This document shows positions 32,615 through 40,049 of a DNA stretch of 40,049 bases, piece by piece. This stretch comes from JBDIVL01 sp039794405 (GTDB taxonomy: Bacteria; Planctomycetota; Brocadiia; Brocadiales; Brocadiaceae), in contig JBDIVL010000037.1 in the NCBI GenBank assembly GCA_039794405.1, forward strand, positions 1 to 40,049, in the 5' to 3' direction. The position numbers and the translations under genes were made by a program. Below the pieces are notes generated by a model. It did not search any database. It was not told the origin of the DNA and saw only the letters and a list, made by a program, of their open reading frames with translations. How positions within the stretch are numbered: the first letter of the stretch is position 1; each line of letters begins with the position of its first letter.

Positions 32615-33931
32615 CTATGAGTTCTGATTCTTTCCAAACTTTGTCGTTATTCCATTAGGAAAAGTGCCTACCTTTATCGTGTGAATAACTTTAAATTCTC
32701 CGGATTCTGTTTTCCCAATTACCACAACCTTACCTGGAATCTCATTTGAAAGAGTGATGAAGGCAAATTCACCACCGGGAGTATAACTCACACCATGCGG
32801 ACCAACCCCCACCACTACAGTATCTAATACCTCCCATGATGTACCGTCGTTATCATAATTATCTTCAATCTCTACAATAAAGCAGGCATCAGGCTCTTCA
32901 TCATTTGGTTCCATTGGCATCGCATCATGGAGCGCGCCGAATAATGCCTCGACTAAATCAATGGCGGTATCCTTATTGGTATTAATCCAGTCAATCCATC
33001 CTGTATTATCAAAAACAGGATCAGGTACAGACGATACTTTATTATCCAGGAGACTCGAAGTCTGACATGGCGCAATGAAGAATTTGTTGGATGGATTTGC
33101 AGGTACCTGAATAGGTGAAAGTCCAACGGCAACGGTAGTTTCAATTTGCGGGTTTGCAGGATCTGAGGTATTCAGGATACACTCATAACCCGGTGCTGCG
33201 CAGCTAACAAAACACCAATGACCGTCCATGGAGAAACCCAGGGCAACAGGGGTTGTCCCGTGACCAGGCTGACCAAGATCAGATGCATTTAAATATAAAG
33301 TCTTGACAACTTCGTTATCCCTGGTATCGATTACTGCAACTGCACCACTCCAGGCAAGGGGAACATAGATATACCTTCCCTCAGGATGAACTGCAAGCCC
33401 ATGAGGGTTGCTGTCAGAATCATTCCAGGACTTACCCAGTTCATCCCTCACAATTTTAAGTACATCGTCCAGCCCTGTAGTCATATTGATAGTCTTTGTT
33501 GCTTCCAGGGTATCCGCATCTACCACTATAACATTATCTTTACCATCGGAGATATAGAGATTCTTCCCGTCAAGAGTCAAGGCTACATGGGCAAGTTCAT
33601 CGGTATTTAGTTCATTCCGTTGTATTGTACCACTGCCTTTTTTACCTTTGAAAGATACCTTTACGATTTCCTTGCCTGCAGATATGTAAAGAAATCTTCC
33701 ATCGTATGATGTAAAACAATTATGGATATCATTGATTCCTGGTATAGTGCCGATCTTTTCCATTTTTACAGGATCGATGATATCTACTGATTTTTCTAAT
33801 CCTGTATAGACATAAACACCATGGGTCCAACTTTTAAATGATTTTTTAGCATGCCCGGCAAAACCCCATTTTTCGTTAATTTGTATTGCAAGTACAGCAC
33901 AAACCAAAACCCATAAAAATCCTTTTTTCAT
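32615..33931 (-). CDS. Exported beta-propeller (YVTN/YncE-like) protein
   Basis: The protein of 438 residues has a signal peptide (MKKGFLWVLVCAVLAIQ, cleavage near AGHA), then repeats of the seven-bladed propeller type: GVYVYTGLEKSVDIIDPVK, LYISDGKDNVIVVDADTLEA, YIYVPLAWSGAVAVIDTRD, FAFITLSNEIPGKVVVIG and others, each with a D-x-D or I-D turn. YncE-like and cytochrome d1-like propellers have this form; no haem CxxCH site is present. A TTG is in frame one codon before, but the ATG has GGGGAG nearby and is preferred. It shares its promoter design with the octahaem cytochrome gene, suggesting common control. The substrate or partner is unknown. Confidence 0.85.
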   Translation of the reverse strand: MKKGFLWVLVCAVLAIQINEKWGFAGHAKKSFKSWTHGVYVYTGLEKSVDIIDPVKMEKIGTIPGINDIHNCFTSYDGRFLYISAGKEIVKVSFKGKKGSGTIQRNELNTDELAHVALTLDGKNLYISDGKDNVIVVDADTLEATKTINMTTGLDDVLKIVRDELGKSWNDSDSNPHGLAVHPEGRYIYVPLAWSGAVAVIDTRDNEVVKTLYLNASDLGQPGHGTTPVALGFSMDGHWCFVSCAAPGYECILNTSDPANPQIETTVAVGLSPIQVPANPSNKFFIAPCQTSSLLDNKVSSVPDPVFDNTGWIDWINTNKDTAIDLVEALFGALHDAMPMEPNDEEPDACFIVEIEDNYDNDGTSWEVLDTVVVGVGPHGVSYTPGGEFAFITLSNEIPGKVVVIGKTESGEFKVIHTIKVGTFPNGITTKFGKNQNS

Positions 33932-34012
33932 CAAATTTTCTCCCCAATGTTAAAAGAACTATAAATAAACAATAATCACTCGATATGTTTTACACGTTGT
34001 AAAACATAATTC

Positions 34013-34041
34013 ACATTACCACAATAGCAAGAATGTATCAA
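34013..34041 (-). promoter_or_regulatory. Promoter of the beta-propeller gene
   Basis: Read leftward: TTGATA (34036-34041), 17-base spacer with ATTGTGG, TAATGT (34013-34018). The region from -35 to -10 is nearly the same as at 26715-26743, including the flanks AAATTGT and GTG. The leader to 33931 is about 75 bases. Confidence 0.6.
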
Positions 34042-34132
34042 ACACAATTTACAAATTACTTCACTGATTGATCGTATTTAATTAATTGATCAAAACATTG
34101 ACATTCTTGCATATCCATTATCAATCTGCCAT

Positions 34133-34185
34133 ACAATCTGTGACATGTCACAGATTGTGACAATACACTTCTGTGCCAGTTACAT
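34133..34185. promoter_or_regulatory. Palindromic operator-like element, second copy
   Basis: A 26-bp perfect palindrome (34133-34158) with the core TGTGACATGTCACA is followed after 15 bases by CTTCTGTG and GTTACAT, as at 20421-20473. It lies between the divergent beta-propeller (promoter 92 bases away) and Csp-like genes (start 166 bases away), and could control either or both. Confidence 0.6.
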
Positions 34186-34350
34186 CTCAAATTAAGTTTT
34201 AAGCCTGTTTTATTCAAAATACTTCTTATATTTTCCCTTATGGCATTTTATTTGAAACTGAATCTTAAAATTCCTGATGTAAAGGGGATTAGTTAAGTTG
34301 TTTAAGGATTCTTATGCAAAATGTAACCTTTTAAAAGGAAGGAGATTGTT

Positions 34351-34719
34351 ATGGCTATTACCGGAACAACACAGATGTCAAGAGAATTCGAGAAATGTAT
34401 TAATGACTGCCTGGATTGTTACAAGGTTTGTATGCAAACGGCATCATATTGTCTGGAGAAGGGAGGAAAACACGCAGAGGCAAGTCATATTAGGCTAATG
34501 AAAGATTGTATAGATGCCTGCCTGGGCAGCACCAGCTTTATGCTAAGGAACTCTGACTGGTCGGGCCAAGCATGCTCTCTTTGTGCAGAAATTTGTATGA
34601 AATGTGCAACCGATTGTGATAGTTTCGATGATGAACAGATGAAGAGGTGTGCTGATGTCTGCAGACGTTGTGCAGATTCGTGCCGAAAAATGGCTGATAT
34701 GGCAGCCCAGCGTGTATAG
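34351..34719 (+). CDS. Four-helix bundle copper-storage-type protein (Csp-like)
   Basis: The 122-residue protein contains 16 cysteines arranged on helices: CINDCLDCYKVCM, KDCIDACLG, ACSLCAEICMKCATDC, CADVCRRCADSC. The pattern CxxxC repeated along four helices is that of the cytosolic Csp3/DUF326 family, which stores many Cu(I) ions in a four-helix core. There is no signal peptide, so it would act inside the cell. GGAAGGAG lies just before the ATG. It is upstream of a His/Met-rich exported protein gene and not far from a CopB-type ATPase locus, which agrees with a copper role. Cysteine count and length fit Csp3. Confidence 0.9.
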   Translation: MAITGTTQMSREFEKCINDCLDCYKVCMQTASYCLEKGGKHAEASHIRLMKDCIDACLGSTSFMLRNSDWSGQACSLCAEICMKCATDCDSFDDEQMKRCADVCRRCADSCRKMADMAAQRV

Positions 34720-34959
34720 ATTGAATAGCAAATTAATAAGCCATTTAAAAAAATCAGAATAAATTTATTATTGAAAACAACTTACATTAATCCCCTTAAA
34801 TCTTCCCCATTGTTATCAATCTTGCAGTGTAGATTGAATCGTGATTGAGCTGTCAATTCTCTTCTCTGCTGCTGCTATTGCCGACCATTTTTATCAATAA
34901 TTAGAGGATTTCTCGTTAGTTAATTAGTTAATAAAAATAAAGGATTACGGAGGTGAAGT

Positions 34960-36318
34960 ATGTGGCTGCAACTATTTGTATTCGTCTTTTCAGCAGTATT
35001 TATTATTGTACAGACCAGTTTGGCGAATAATCACTTTCATTTTGAACAGCGCAACGAGGTGTATCAGTTAAGACCGTTTACAAAACGCTACAACACCGCA
35101 TTCTATCATCGTCATAATAATGCTTACCGCTTTTCTTCAGCAGTTCACTTTGCCCATGCCAAACAGCATGACGTATTGCAGCTTACACCGCTCGAAAAGG
35201 CATTCTATCATGATGCTGGATTTGATGCTGAAGCATTGACACGATCATACAATCCTCCCCGGATAGAGCCTACTATGATGTACTACGGTCCCTACGTAGG
35301 TCAGGAGATGTGGAAACTCTATCTGGCTATTGACTGGACTCACATCCATCATGAGCAGACGTATGATATCTTATCATATAAAAAGATTCCCTGGTCTAAA
35401 AAAAAGGAGTGGACGGATAGCTCGGTACAGTATTATTTGACAAAGAATAACGTTGCTCGCAGCCCGGCACCGCTGGATGTAACCATGCGCCGGGCCGGGG
35501 TGTTAATGAAGCCGTATTTCGGTTACTTCCGAAACAACTACCCCAAGTCAAATAACTATTTCTACGTGGCACACTGGTGGCACCCGGTGGTTTATGAGGC
35601 GATGATGATTGCGGGGAATGATGATGAACAAGAGATGTCTGTGCAGCAGACACATCAACTGACCTTTACCCGGGTTTTTCATGACCGACCGCAGAGGATG
35701 TTGTTAAGCCGGGAAATTATGCCAAGGTACTCACGAATGAGCCCTGAATCAGGGAATATCTTCGATAATTTGCACATGTTACATGGTATAGCTTACGATA
35801 TCCTCGCTTATGAGGGATGGACAATAAACCAGAAACGTGAGGAGATGTACCGTATCGTTATGGCAATGAGTTACCAGCCCGGAGATGAAAACCTGGTACG
35901 GAAGTTCGATCTTCCGCACCCGGATATGGACCCTCGCCGCTATGAGGATTGGATGAAGGGTTATGAGGGTTCAATGAACCGGATGATGGAAGAAATGCTT
36001 CAGGAGATGTGGCCTCTGATGAGTCCTGACGGCGGGGATCGAGTACCTGATAATGTTATGGAACAATTCCGTATGAAATTAATGCCAGGCATGCAGGAAG
36101 GGGAAATCTCCGGATCGCTACATGATGCTATCATGAAACTTGTACCTGATATGAAGATGGATCACAAAATGATGGAGCCGGGCGTTACGCCTCATAAGAT
36201 GATTAAGGCAATGATGAAAGGCTGGCATGATAAATATGGTAATATACCGGATGTTGGACCAATGCCAATGGATAAAGATCCGGATCTACTACCACTATCA
36301 GAAACCGGCAGTTCTTAA
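34960..36318 (+). CDS. Novel secreted His/Met-rich protein
   Basis: The 452-residue protein has a signal peptide (about 1-22, cleavage near SLANN). The mature N-terminus is rich in His, Tyr and Phe (NNHFHFEQRNEVYQL, YHRHNNAYRF, HFAHAKQHD). The middle contains WWHPVVYEAMMIAGNDDEQ and a conserved-looking aromatic section. The last 130 residues are Met-rich (SMNRMMEEMLQEMWPLM, KLMPGMQEGE, MKMDHKMMEPG, MIKAMMKGWHDK, PMPMDKD), as in copper(I)-binding proteins. No known family is recognised. GGAGG stands before the ATG. It is followed after 35 bases by an outer-membrane barrel gene, probably in one operon. A truncated copy of its first exported part lies at 39377-39508. Confidence 0.75.
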   Translation: MWLQLFVFVFSAVFIIVQTSLANNHFHFEQRNEVYQLRPFTKRYNTAFYHRHNNAYRFSSAVHFAHAKQHDVLQLTPLEKAFYHDAGFDAEALTRSYNPPRIEPTMMYYGPYVGQEMWKLYLAIDWTHIHHEQTYDILSYKKIPWSKKKEWTDSSVQYYLTKNNVARSPAPLDVTMRRAGVLMKPYFGYFRNNYPKSNNYFYVAHWWHPVVYEAMMIAGNDDEQEMSVQQTHQLTFTRVFHDRPQRMLLSREIMPRYSRMSPESGNIFDNLHMLHGIAYDILAYEGWTINQKREEMYRIVMAMSYQPGDENLVRKFDLPHPDMDPRRYEDWMKGYEGSMNRMMEEMLQEMWPLMSPDGGDRVPDNVMEQFRMKLMPGMQEGEISGSLHDAIMKLVPDMKMDHKMMEPGVTPHKMIKAMMKGWHDKYGNIPDVGPMPMDKDPDLLPLSETGSS

Positions 36319-36353
36319 AATTCATAAGTATACTGTTTTTAAAAGGAGGTACT

Positions 36354-37130
36354 ATGAGTATGGTAACAAAGATGAAACGATTGGTTATGGTATGTGGGAT
36401 TCTGGTGGTGGGTTTTATCCTGAGCTCCATAACCAGAGCGGCCGACCACACAAACCTTGATGAAGGATTGCCTGTTGAAACGACCGATGCATATCCAATC
36501 CCTTATTTAAGCCGTGAAATACAGGCCGTCTTTAACTATGATCGTGGTCATGAAGGTGTAGATAGTTTTACAACCGTGCCAAGGCTTGAATTTGGTTTTC
36601 CACGCAATGGACAGATTTCTATTGAAGTTCCCGTACTTTTTGGTGAGATTGAGCCGGATGATATCAGAGAAACAAGATTAGAGTGGCTTTACAATTTCAA
36701 CCAGGAGACACTTTTTTTACCGGCATTTGCAATAACGGGTGCCATAGACCTTCCTACCGGTGATACCAGTCACGGTGTAGACCCTATAGTCAAGTTTATC
36801 ATTTCAAAAACGTTAAGCAGGAGTTCCCTGTTCCACCGTCTGCATGTTAATCTGGCTTATCAATTTAACGATGATGAGCAGTCCGAGGAGAGGAGTGGCT
36901 GGTATAAGACCTCAATTGGTTATAGTACAAGGCTCAATAATGAAACCCTCTTTGTTGCTGATTACGTGCGCGAAGAGAGGAGGGAAGAGGATATTGAGTT
37001 TAATTTGATTGAATTTGGTGTTCGCTACCAATTAACACCTCTCACAGTCATATCAGGCGGTTTAGGCTTTGGAGTCGGTGATGAATCCCCTGATGTGAGG
37101 GCAGTTTTAGGTTTCCAGTATACATACTAA
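36354..37130 (+). CDS. Outer-membrane beta-barrel protein
   Basis: The 258-residue protein has a signal peptide (about 8-30, cleavage near TRAAD) and a mature part of alternating hydrophobic strands with polar turns, ending in the aromatic C-terminal strand VLGFQYTY typical of outer-membrane barrels. An AAAAGGAGG ribosome site precedes the ATG. Family resemblance is to small transporter or porin-like barrels (cf. PcoB/CopB outer-membrane proteins in copper operons), but no specific match is claimed. The next gene is convergent, a frameshifted CopB-type ATPase. With the His/Met-rich protein it may form an export pair; this is inference. Confidence 0.75.
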   Translation: MSMVTKMKRLVMVCGILVVGFILSSITRAADHTNLDEGLPVETTDAYPIPYLSREIQAVFNYDRGHEGVDSFTTVPRLEFGFPRNGQISIEVPVLFGEIEPDDIRETRLEWLYNFNQETLFLPAFAITGAIDLPTGDTSHGVDPIVKFIISKTLSRSSLFHRLHVNLAYQFNDDEQSEERSGWYKTSIGYSTRLNNETLFVADYVREERREEDIEFNLIEFGVRYQLTPLTVISGGLGFGVGDESPDVRAVLGFQYTY

Positions 37131-37152
37131 AAGGGAAAACCAAAATATCTTT

Positions 37153-39108
37153 TTATACCTTCTTATAAGAAATCAACCGTGCATTGATAGCAACAATGAT
37201 CGTGCTTACAGACATAATGATGGCACCAACTGCCGGTGGGAGAATTATTCCATAGTTGGAGAGCACCCCTGCAGCGAGTGGAATTGCAAAGATATTATAC
37301 CCCGTGGCCCAGGCTAAATTCTGTGCCGTCTTTCGGTAGGTAATACGGGAAAGGAATATTACGTCTACTACCGTCCGCGGGTCATTATTTACCAATACAA
37401 CATCCGCCGTTTCCACAGCGACATCGGTGCCGGCCCCTATGGCAATTCCTACGTCCGCCTGTGCCAGGGCAGGTGCGTCGTTAACACCATCCCCTACCAT
37501 TGCAACCTTTCTCCCTTGCTGCTGAAGTTCCCTGATCTTATCAGATTTCTTATCAGGCAAAACTTCTGCAAAAAAGGTATCAAGACCAAGCTCTTTAGCA
37601 ACATACCTTGCCGTTGCCCTGTTATCTCCCGTGATCATTGCTATCTCTAGATGGAATTTTTTTAGCCGTTTAATTGCCTCTCTCGATTCATCCCGGATCA
37701 TATCTGCAAGGCCAATGATGCCTTGAATTTTATTCCTCGTTGTAACGAGCACGATAGTCTTACCCTGGGAGGCTATTTCTTCAATTTTTTTCCTCAGCTG
37801 TATCCAGTGCAATACCGACCATTTCCAGTATTCGCCTATTTCCCACATAAAGCTCGCTGTCTTTGATTTTTGCCTTTGCCCCTTTTCCTGGAATCGCCTC
37901 AAAATTTTCAATCATATATAGCTCCATATTTTTTTCCCTGGCCTTCTTGACAATGCCCTGGGCAATCGTATGTTCTGAATGTGCCTCCAGGGAAGCTGTC
38001 CTGCGTAAAAGCTCTTCTTCGTTCCAATCACCCAGAGGGACAATATCCGTTACCCCGAACTCACCCTTTGTCAATGTCCCCGTTTTATCGAATACAACGG
38101 TATGTAGCTTCTGTCCACTCTCAAACGAAGTCCTGTTCCGTATCAAAATACCGTTTTTCGCTGACAACGTGGTAATCATGGCAATAACCAAGGGCACTGC
38201 CAGACCCAATGCGTGAGGGCAGGTGATTACCATAACCGTTACTACGCGTTCAAGGATAAAGTCGAGCCTTGCATCGGAGAGAAGCCAGCCTGCCAGCGTA
38301 ATGACCCCTGCAACAAGGGCAGTTACGGTAAGCCAGAATGCTGCCTTGTTTGCCAAGTCCTGTGCCCTCGATTTACTTTCACTTGCTTTTTTAACCAGTT
38401 CAACCACCTGGGAGAGGTACGATTCCTCACCGATCCTGGTAACTTCAACGGTTAGCGAACCGGTACTATTTATAGAACCTCCTATTACCGTGTCATCTTT
38501 TTTCTTCTCCACTGGTTTCGATTCGCCGGTAATCATAGATTCGTTAACTTCAGATTCACCCTCAAGAACCTTACCATCTGCTGGAATCTTCTCTCCGGGT
38601 CTCACAAGAACCCTGTCCCCTTTCTTTATTCAATCTTTATATCCTGTATTGATCCATCACGTGTAATGATATGTGCCTCAGCAGGCATGAGCTTCGATAA
38701 TTCTTCTAGTGCGTGTGAGGCACCCATCACCGATCGCATTTCAATCCAGTGTCCCAGGAGCATGATATCGATTAAGGTCACAAGCTCCCAGAAAAACACC
38801 TCCCCCTCCAATCCAAAAACCACCAAACTGCTGTAGGTATAGGCAACCGTGATTGCAAGGGCGATGAGTGTCATCATACCCGGTTGTCTTTTCATGAATT
38901 CATGGAAAAAACCCTTGAAGAATGGCCATCCACCGTAAAAAAAGACAAAACTCGATAAACCGAAGAGGGTGTATCCTCCACCGGGAAATTTTAAAGAGAA
39001 TCCGAAGAACGATTGGATAAGAGGGGAAAGGATTAAAATCGGTATCGTTACGCCGAGGGATACCCAGAAACGTATTTTAAAATCTTTCAACATGTCTGCA
39101 TGATTCAT
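37153..39108 (-). pseudogene. copB: CopB-type copper P1B-ATPase with two frameshifts
   Basis: Three leftward frames join to one P1B-ATPase of about 650 residues: an N-terminal part (39108-38626, from MNHADMLKDFKIRFW), a middle part (to 37781, with MITGESKP, TCPHALGLAVP and FDKTGTLTKG) and a C-terminal part (to 37153, with MITGDN, MVGDGVNDAPALAQADVGIAIG). CPH is the mark of CopB-type (P1B-3) pumps. The first break is a one-base loss near 38627 (the sequence reads GAATAAAGAAAGGG where a TTA or CTA codon is expected). The second is an extra A in a run of seven (near 37790). All catalytic motifs are intact, so the break could be recent, a sequencing error, or bridged by slippage at the A7 run. 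Confidence 0.85.
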
Positions 39109-39376
39109 TAGGACACCTCCTGGAAGACTATAAAGGAAGGTAGGTAATATTTTAAACCTTTAACATTCTCGAAGATAATATTTGGTAATCTTGGTATGAT
39201 GCGCAATCTCAGTACCATAAGGACAGTTGTAAACAACAAATATCTTAATTGTATTGAATTATCATTGTTTATAAAATTCCTTGCCATTTTTCTTTTAAAT
39301 GATATATTTTCAAGAATTTTTATAAATAACTGTTTATGGGCATGCCGTTTGAAAGTTTGAATAAAATTCCATAATA

Positions 39377-39508
39377 CTTATTATTGTACAAACCAGTTTG
39401 GCGAATAATCACTTTCATTTTGAGCAGCGCAACGAGGTATATCAGTTAAGACCGTTGATAAAACGCTATAACACTGCATTCTATTATCGTCATAATAACG
39501 CTTACCGC
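39377..39508 (+). pseudogene. Truncated copy of the His/Met-rich gene
   Basis: About 130 bases match 35000-35130 (residues about 14-57 of the His/Met-rich protein) at roughly 90% identity. The frame is kept (LIIVQTSLANNHFHFEQ onward) but the start codon and half the signal peptide are missing, and homology stops abruptly after NNAYR, so it cannot be expressed alone. Otherwise nothing is supported in 39109-39800. Confidence 0.85.
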
Positions 39509-39800
39509 ACCCCAATTCGGAACGTCCATAGAAACTTCGAAGGCACAGATCGAACGACTCCGGGATGATAACAACGATAGCACCCTAAGGAATAATTAGC
39601 ACAATCCTTGCAACATTGCTTTAAGATTAATATTTCTTTTTATTTACCAAGCGGTGCAAGCGATTGAGTATACAGGCATTATCATAACAGCATCTACTGT
39701 TTCAAAAGGTGCATCATATGAATTGGAAAACAGCTATCTGCATAGTATGCGGATAAATCTAATTATTGTTGGGCAGAAATATTACGAAGGAGGATGCGAC

Positions 39801-39932
39801 ATGAAAAGAATTTCAGTAGCAGTGTTCTTGATTTCTTCGCTTTCAATCGTTGTCAGTCAGACTGCCTTCTGTCAGCCTAAAATAGAAAAAGGCTCATCTA
39901 AAGTAACGAAGAAAAATGCCGCTAATTCCTGA
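39801..39932 (+). CDS. Small exported peptide of 43 residues
   Basis: From an ATG at 39801, after a perfect GAAGGAGG ribosome site, 43 codons give a signal peptide (KRISVAVFLISSLSIVVSQ, cleavage near AFCQP) and a short basic mature part (KIEKGSSKVTKKNAANS). The longer open frame upstream of 39801 lacks a ribosome site. The mature peptide of about 20 residues is Lys/Ser rich. No family is recognised. It could be a secreted peptide or the start of a gene lost by deletion. A hairpin follows at once. Confidence 0.6.
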   Translation: MKRISVAVFLISSLSIVVSQTAFCQPKIEKGSSKVTKKNAANS

Positions 39933-39939
39933 GCTAAAC

Positions 39940-39956
39940 CACCCGCTAAGCGGGTG
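39940..39956. terminator. Short GC hairpin after the small exported peptide gene
   Basis: CACCCGC, TAA and GCGGGTG form a 7-bp stem eight bases after the stop codon. No T-run follows directly, so it may be a terminator or a palindromic repeat. Confidence 0.4.
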
Positions 39957-39999
39957 TGAATAGCAAAAGCTAAGCTGTAGTATTTACAAAAAAAATCTC

Positions 40000-40049
40000 C
40001 TTCAGTATATTGCGATTGGGAATGCTTTAAGATTGCAATATAGCAGAAG
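40000..40049. repeat. Inverted repeat at the right edge
   Basis: CTTCAGTATATTGCGAT (40000-40016) and GATTGCAATATAGCAGAAG (40031-40049) pair imperfectly. The element may continue beyond the window. Confidence 0.4.

Noticed and set aside
31261..33931. A haem d1 synthesis pair (NirJ- and NirF-like) made of the radical SAM and propeller genes
   Set aside because: The propeller reads as YVTN/YncE type and the radical SAM protein shows no specific NirJ feature I can name; a MITE-like element also separates them.
39940..39956. End of an IS200/IS605-type element
   Set aside because: The hairpin is similar in style, but no transposase and no matching other end are present.

Overview
The window (about 40 kb, AT-rich) looks like chromosome of an anammox-type planctomycete (Brocadiales; Kuenenia/Brocadia/Jettenia-like). 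This is an inference from gene content: an eight-haem exported cytochrome c, futalosine-route menaquinone genes, paired DUF362 proteins, exported SUMF1-fold and zinc-ribbon proteins, and a cysteine-rich four-helix copper-storage-type protein. No rRNA, tRNA, CRISPR array, prophage or intact transposase was seen.

Layout. 1-919: the start of a leftward gene that runs off the edge, then a long spacer with direct repeats and one possible small membrane-protein gene. 919-9.8 kb: housekeeping and cofactor genes, namely a membrane protein, L-2-hydroxyglutarate oxidase (lhgO-like), a membrane-anchored DUF362 protein, precorrin-6A reductase, a metallophosphoesterase, mqnC and mqnA, an exported FmdE-like protein and a small Cys-rich exported protein. 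9.9-17.5 kb: an exported zinc-ribbon/TPR/SUMF1-fold protein, valS, an unusual DUF362-ChaN-PDZ fusion and a lipoprotein. 17.6-31.3 kb: a duplicated and partly decayed accessory zone. It holds an intact PacL-type P-type ATPase and, 10 kb away, a relic of the same gene; two paralogous exported zinc-ribbon proteins; two YnfA-family membrane proteins; an FtsH C-terminal relic; a shrunken P1B-ATPase-like protein without its catalytic motifs; an octahaem cytochrome; and an alpha-glucan phosphorylase with an N-terminal YHS metal-binding domain. 31.3-40 kb: a radical SAM enzyme preceded by an overlapping 30-codon ORF, an exported beta-propeller protein, and a probable copper-handling group (Csp-like protein, a novel His/Met-rich secreted protein, an outer-membrane barrel and a CopB-type ATPase broken by two single-base frameshifts). 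At the end lie a truncated copy of the His/Met-rich gene and a 43-codon exported peptide.

How it works together. Much of the right half concerns metals: four P-type ATPase loci in different states, many Cys-rich exported proteins, a Csp-like protein and a Met/His-rich protein. The cytochrome and the beta-propeller gene share nearly the same promoter (-35 TTGATA, 17 bp, -10 TAATGT). A CRP/FNR-like palindrome with a conserved second half-element lies upstream of the PacL-type ATPase and between the beta-propeller and Csp-like genes, which suggests a shared regulator. Many spacers carry short inverted-repeat elements of 60-230 bp, several resembling MITEs; one supplies the C-terminal codons of a DUF362 gene. 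All functional statements are from reading the sequence; no database search was run.
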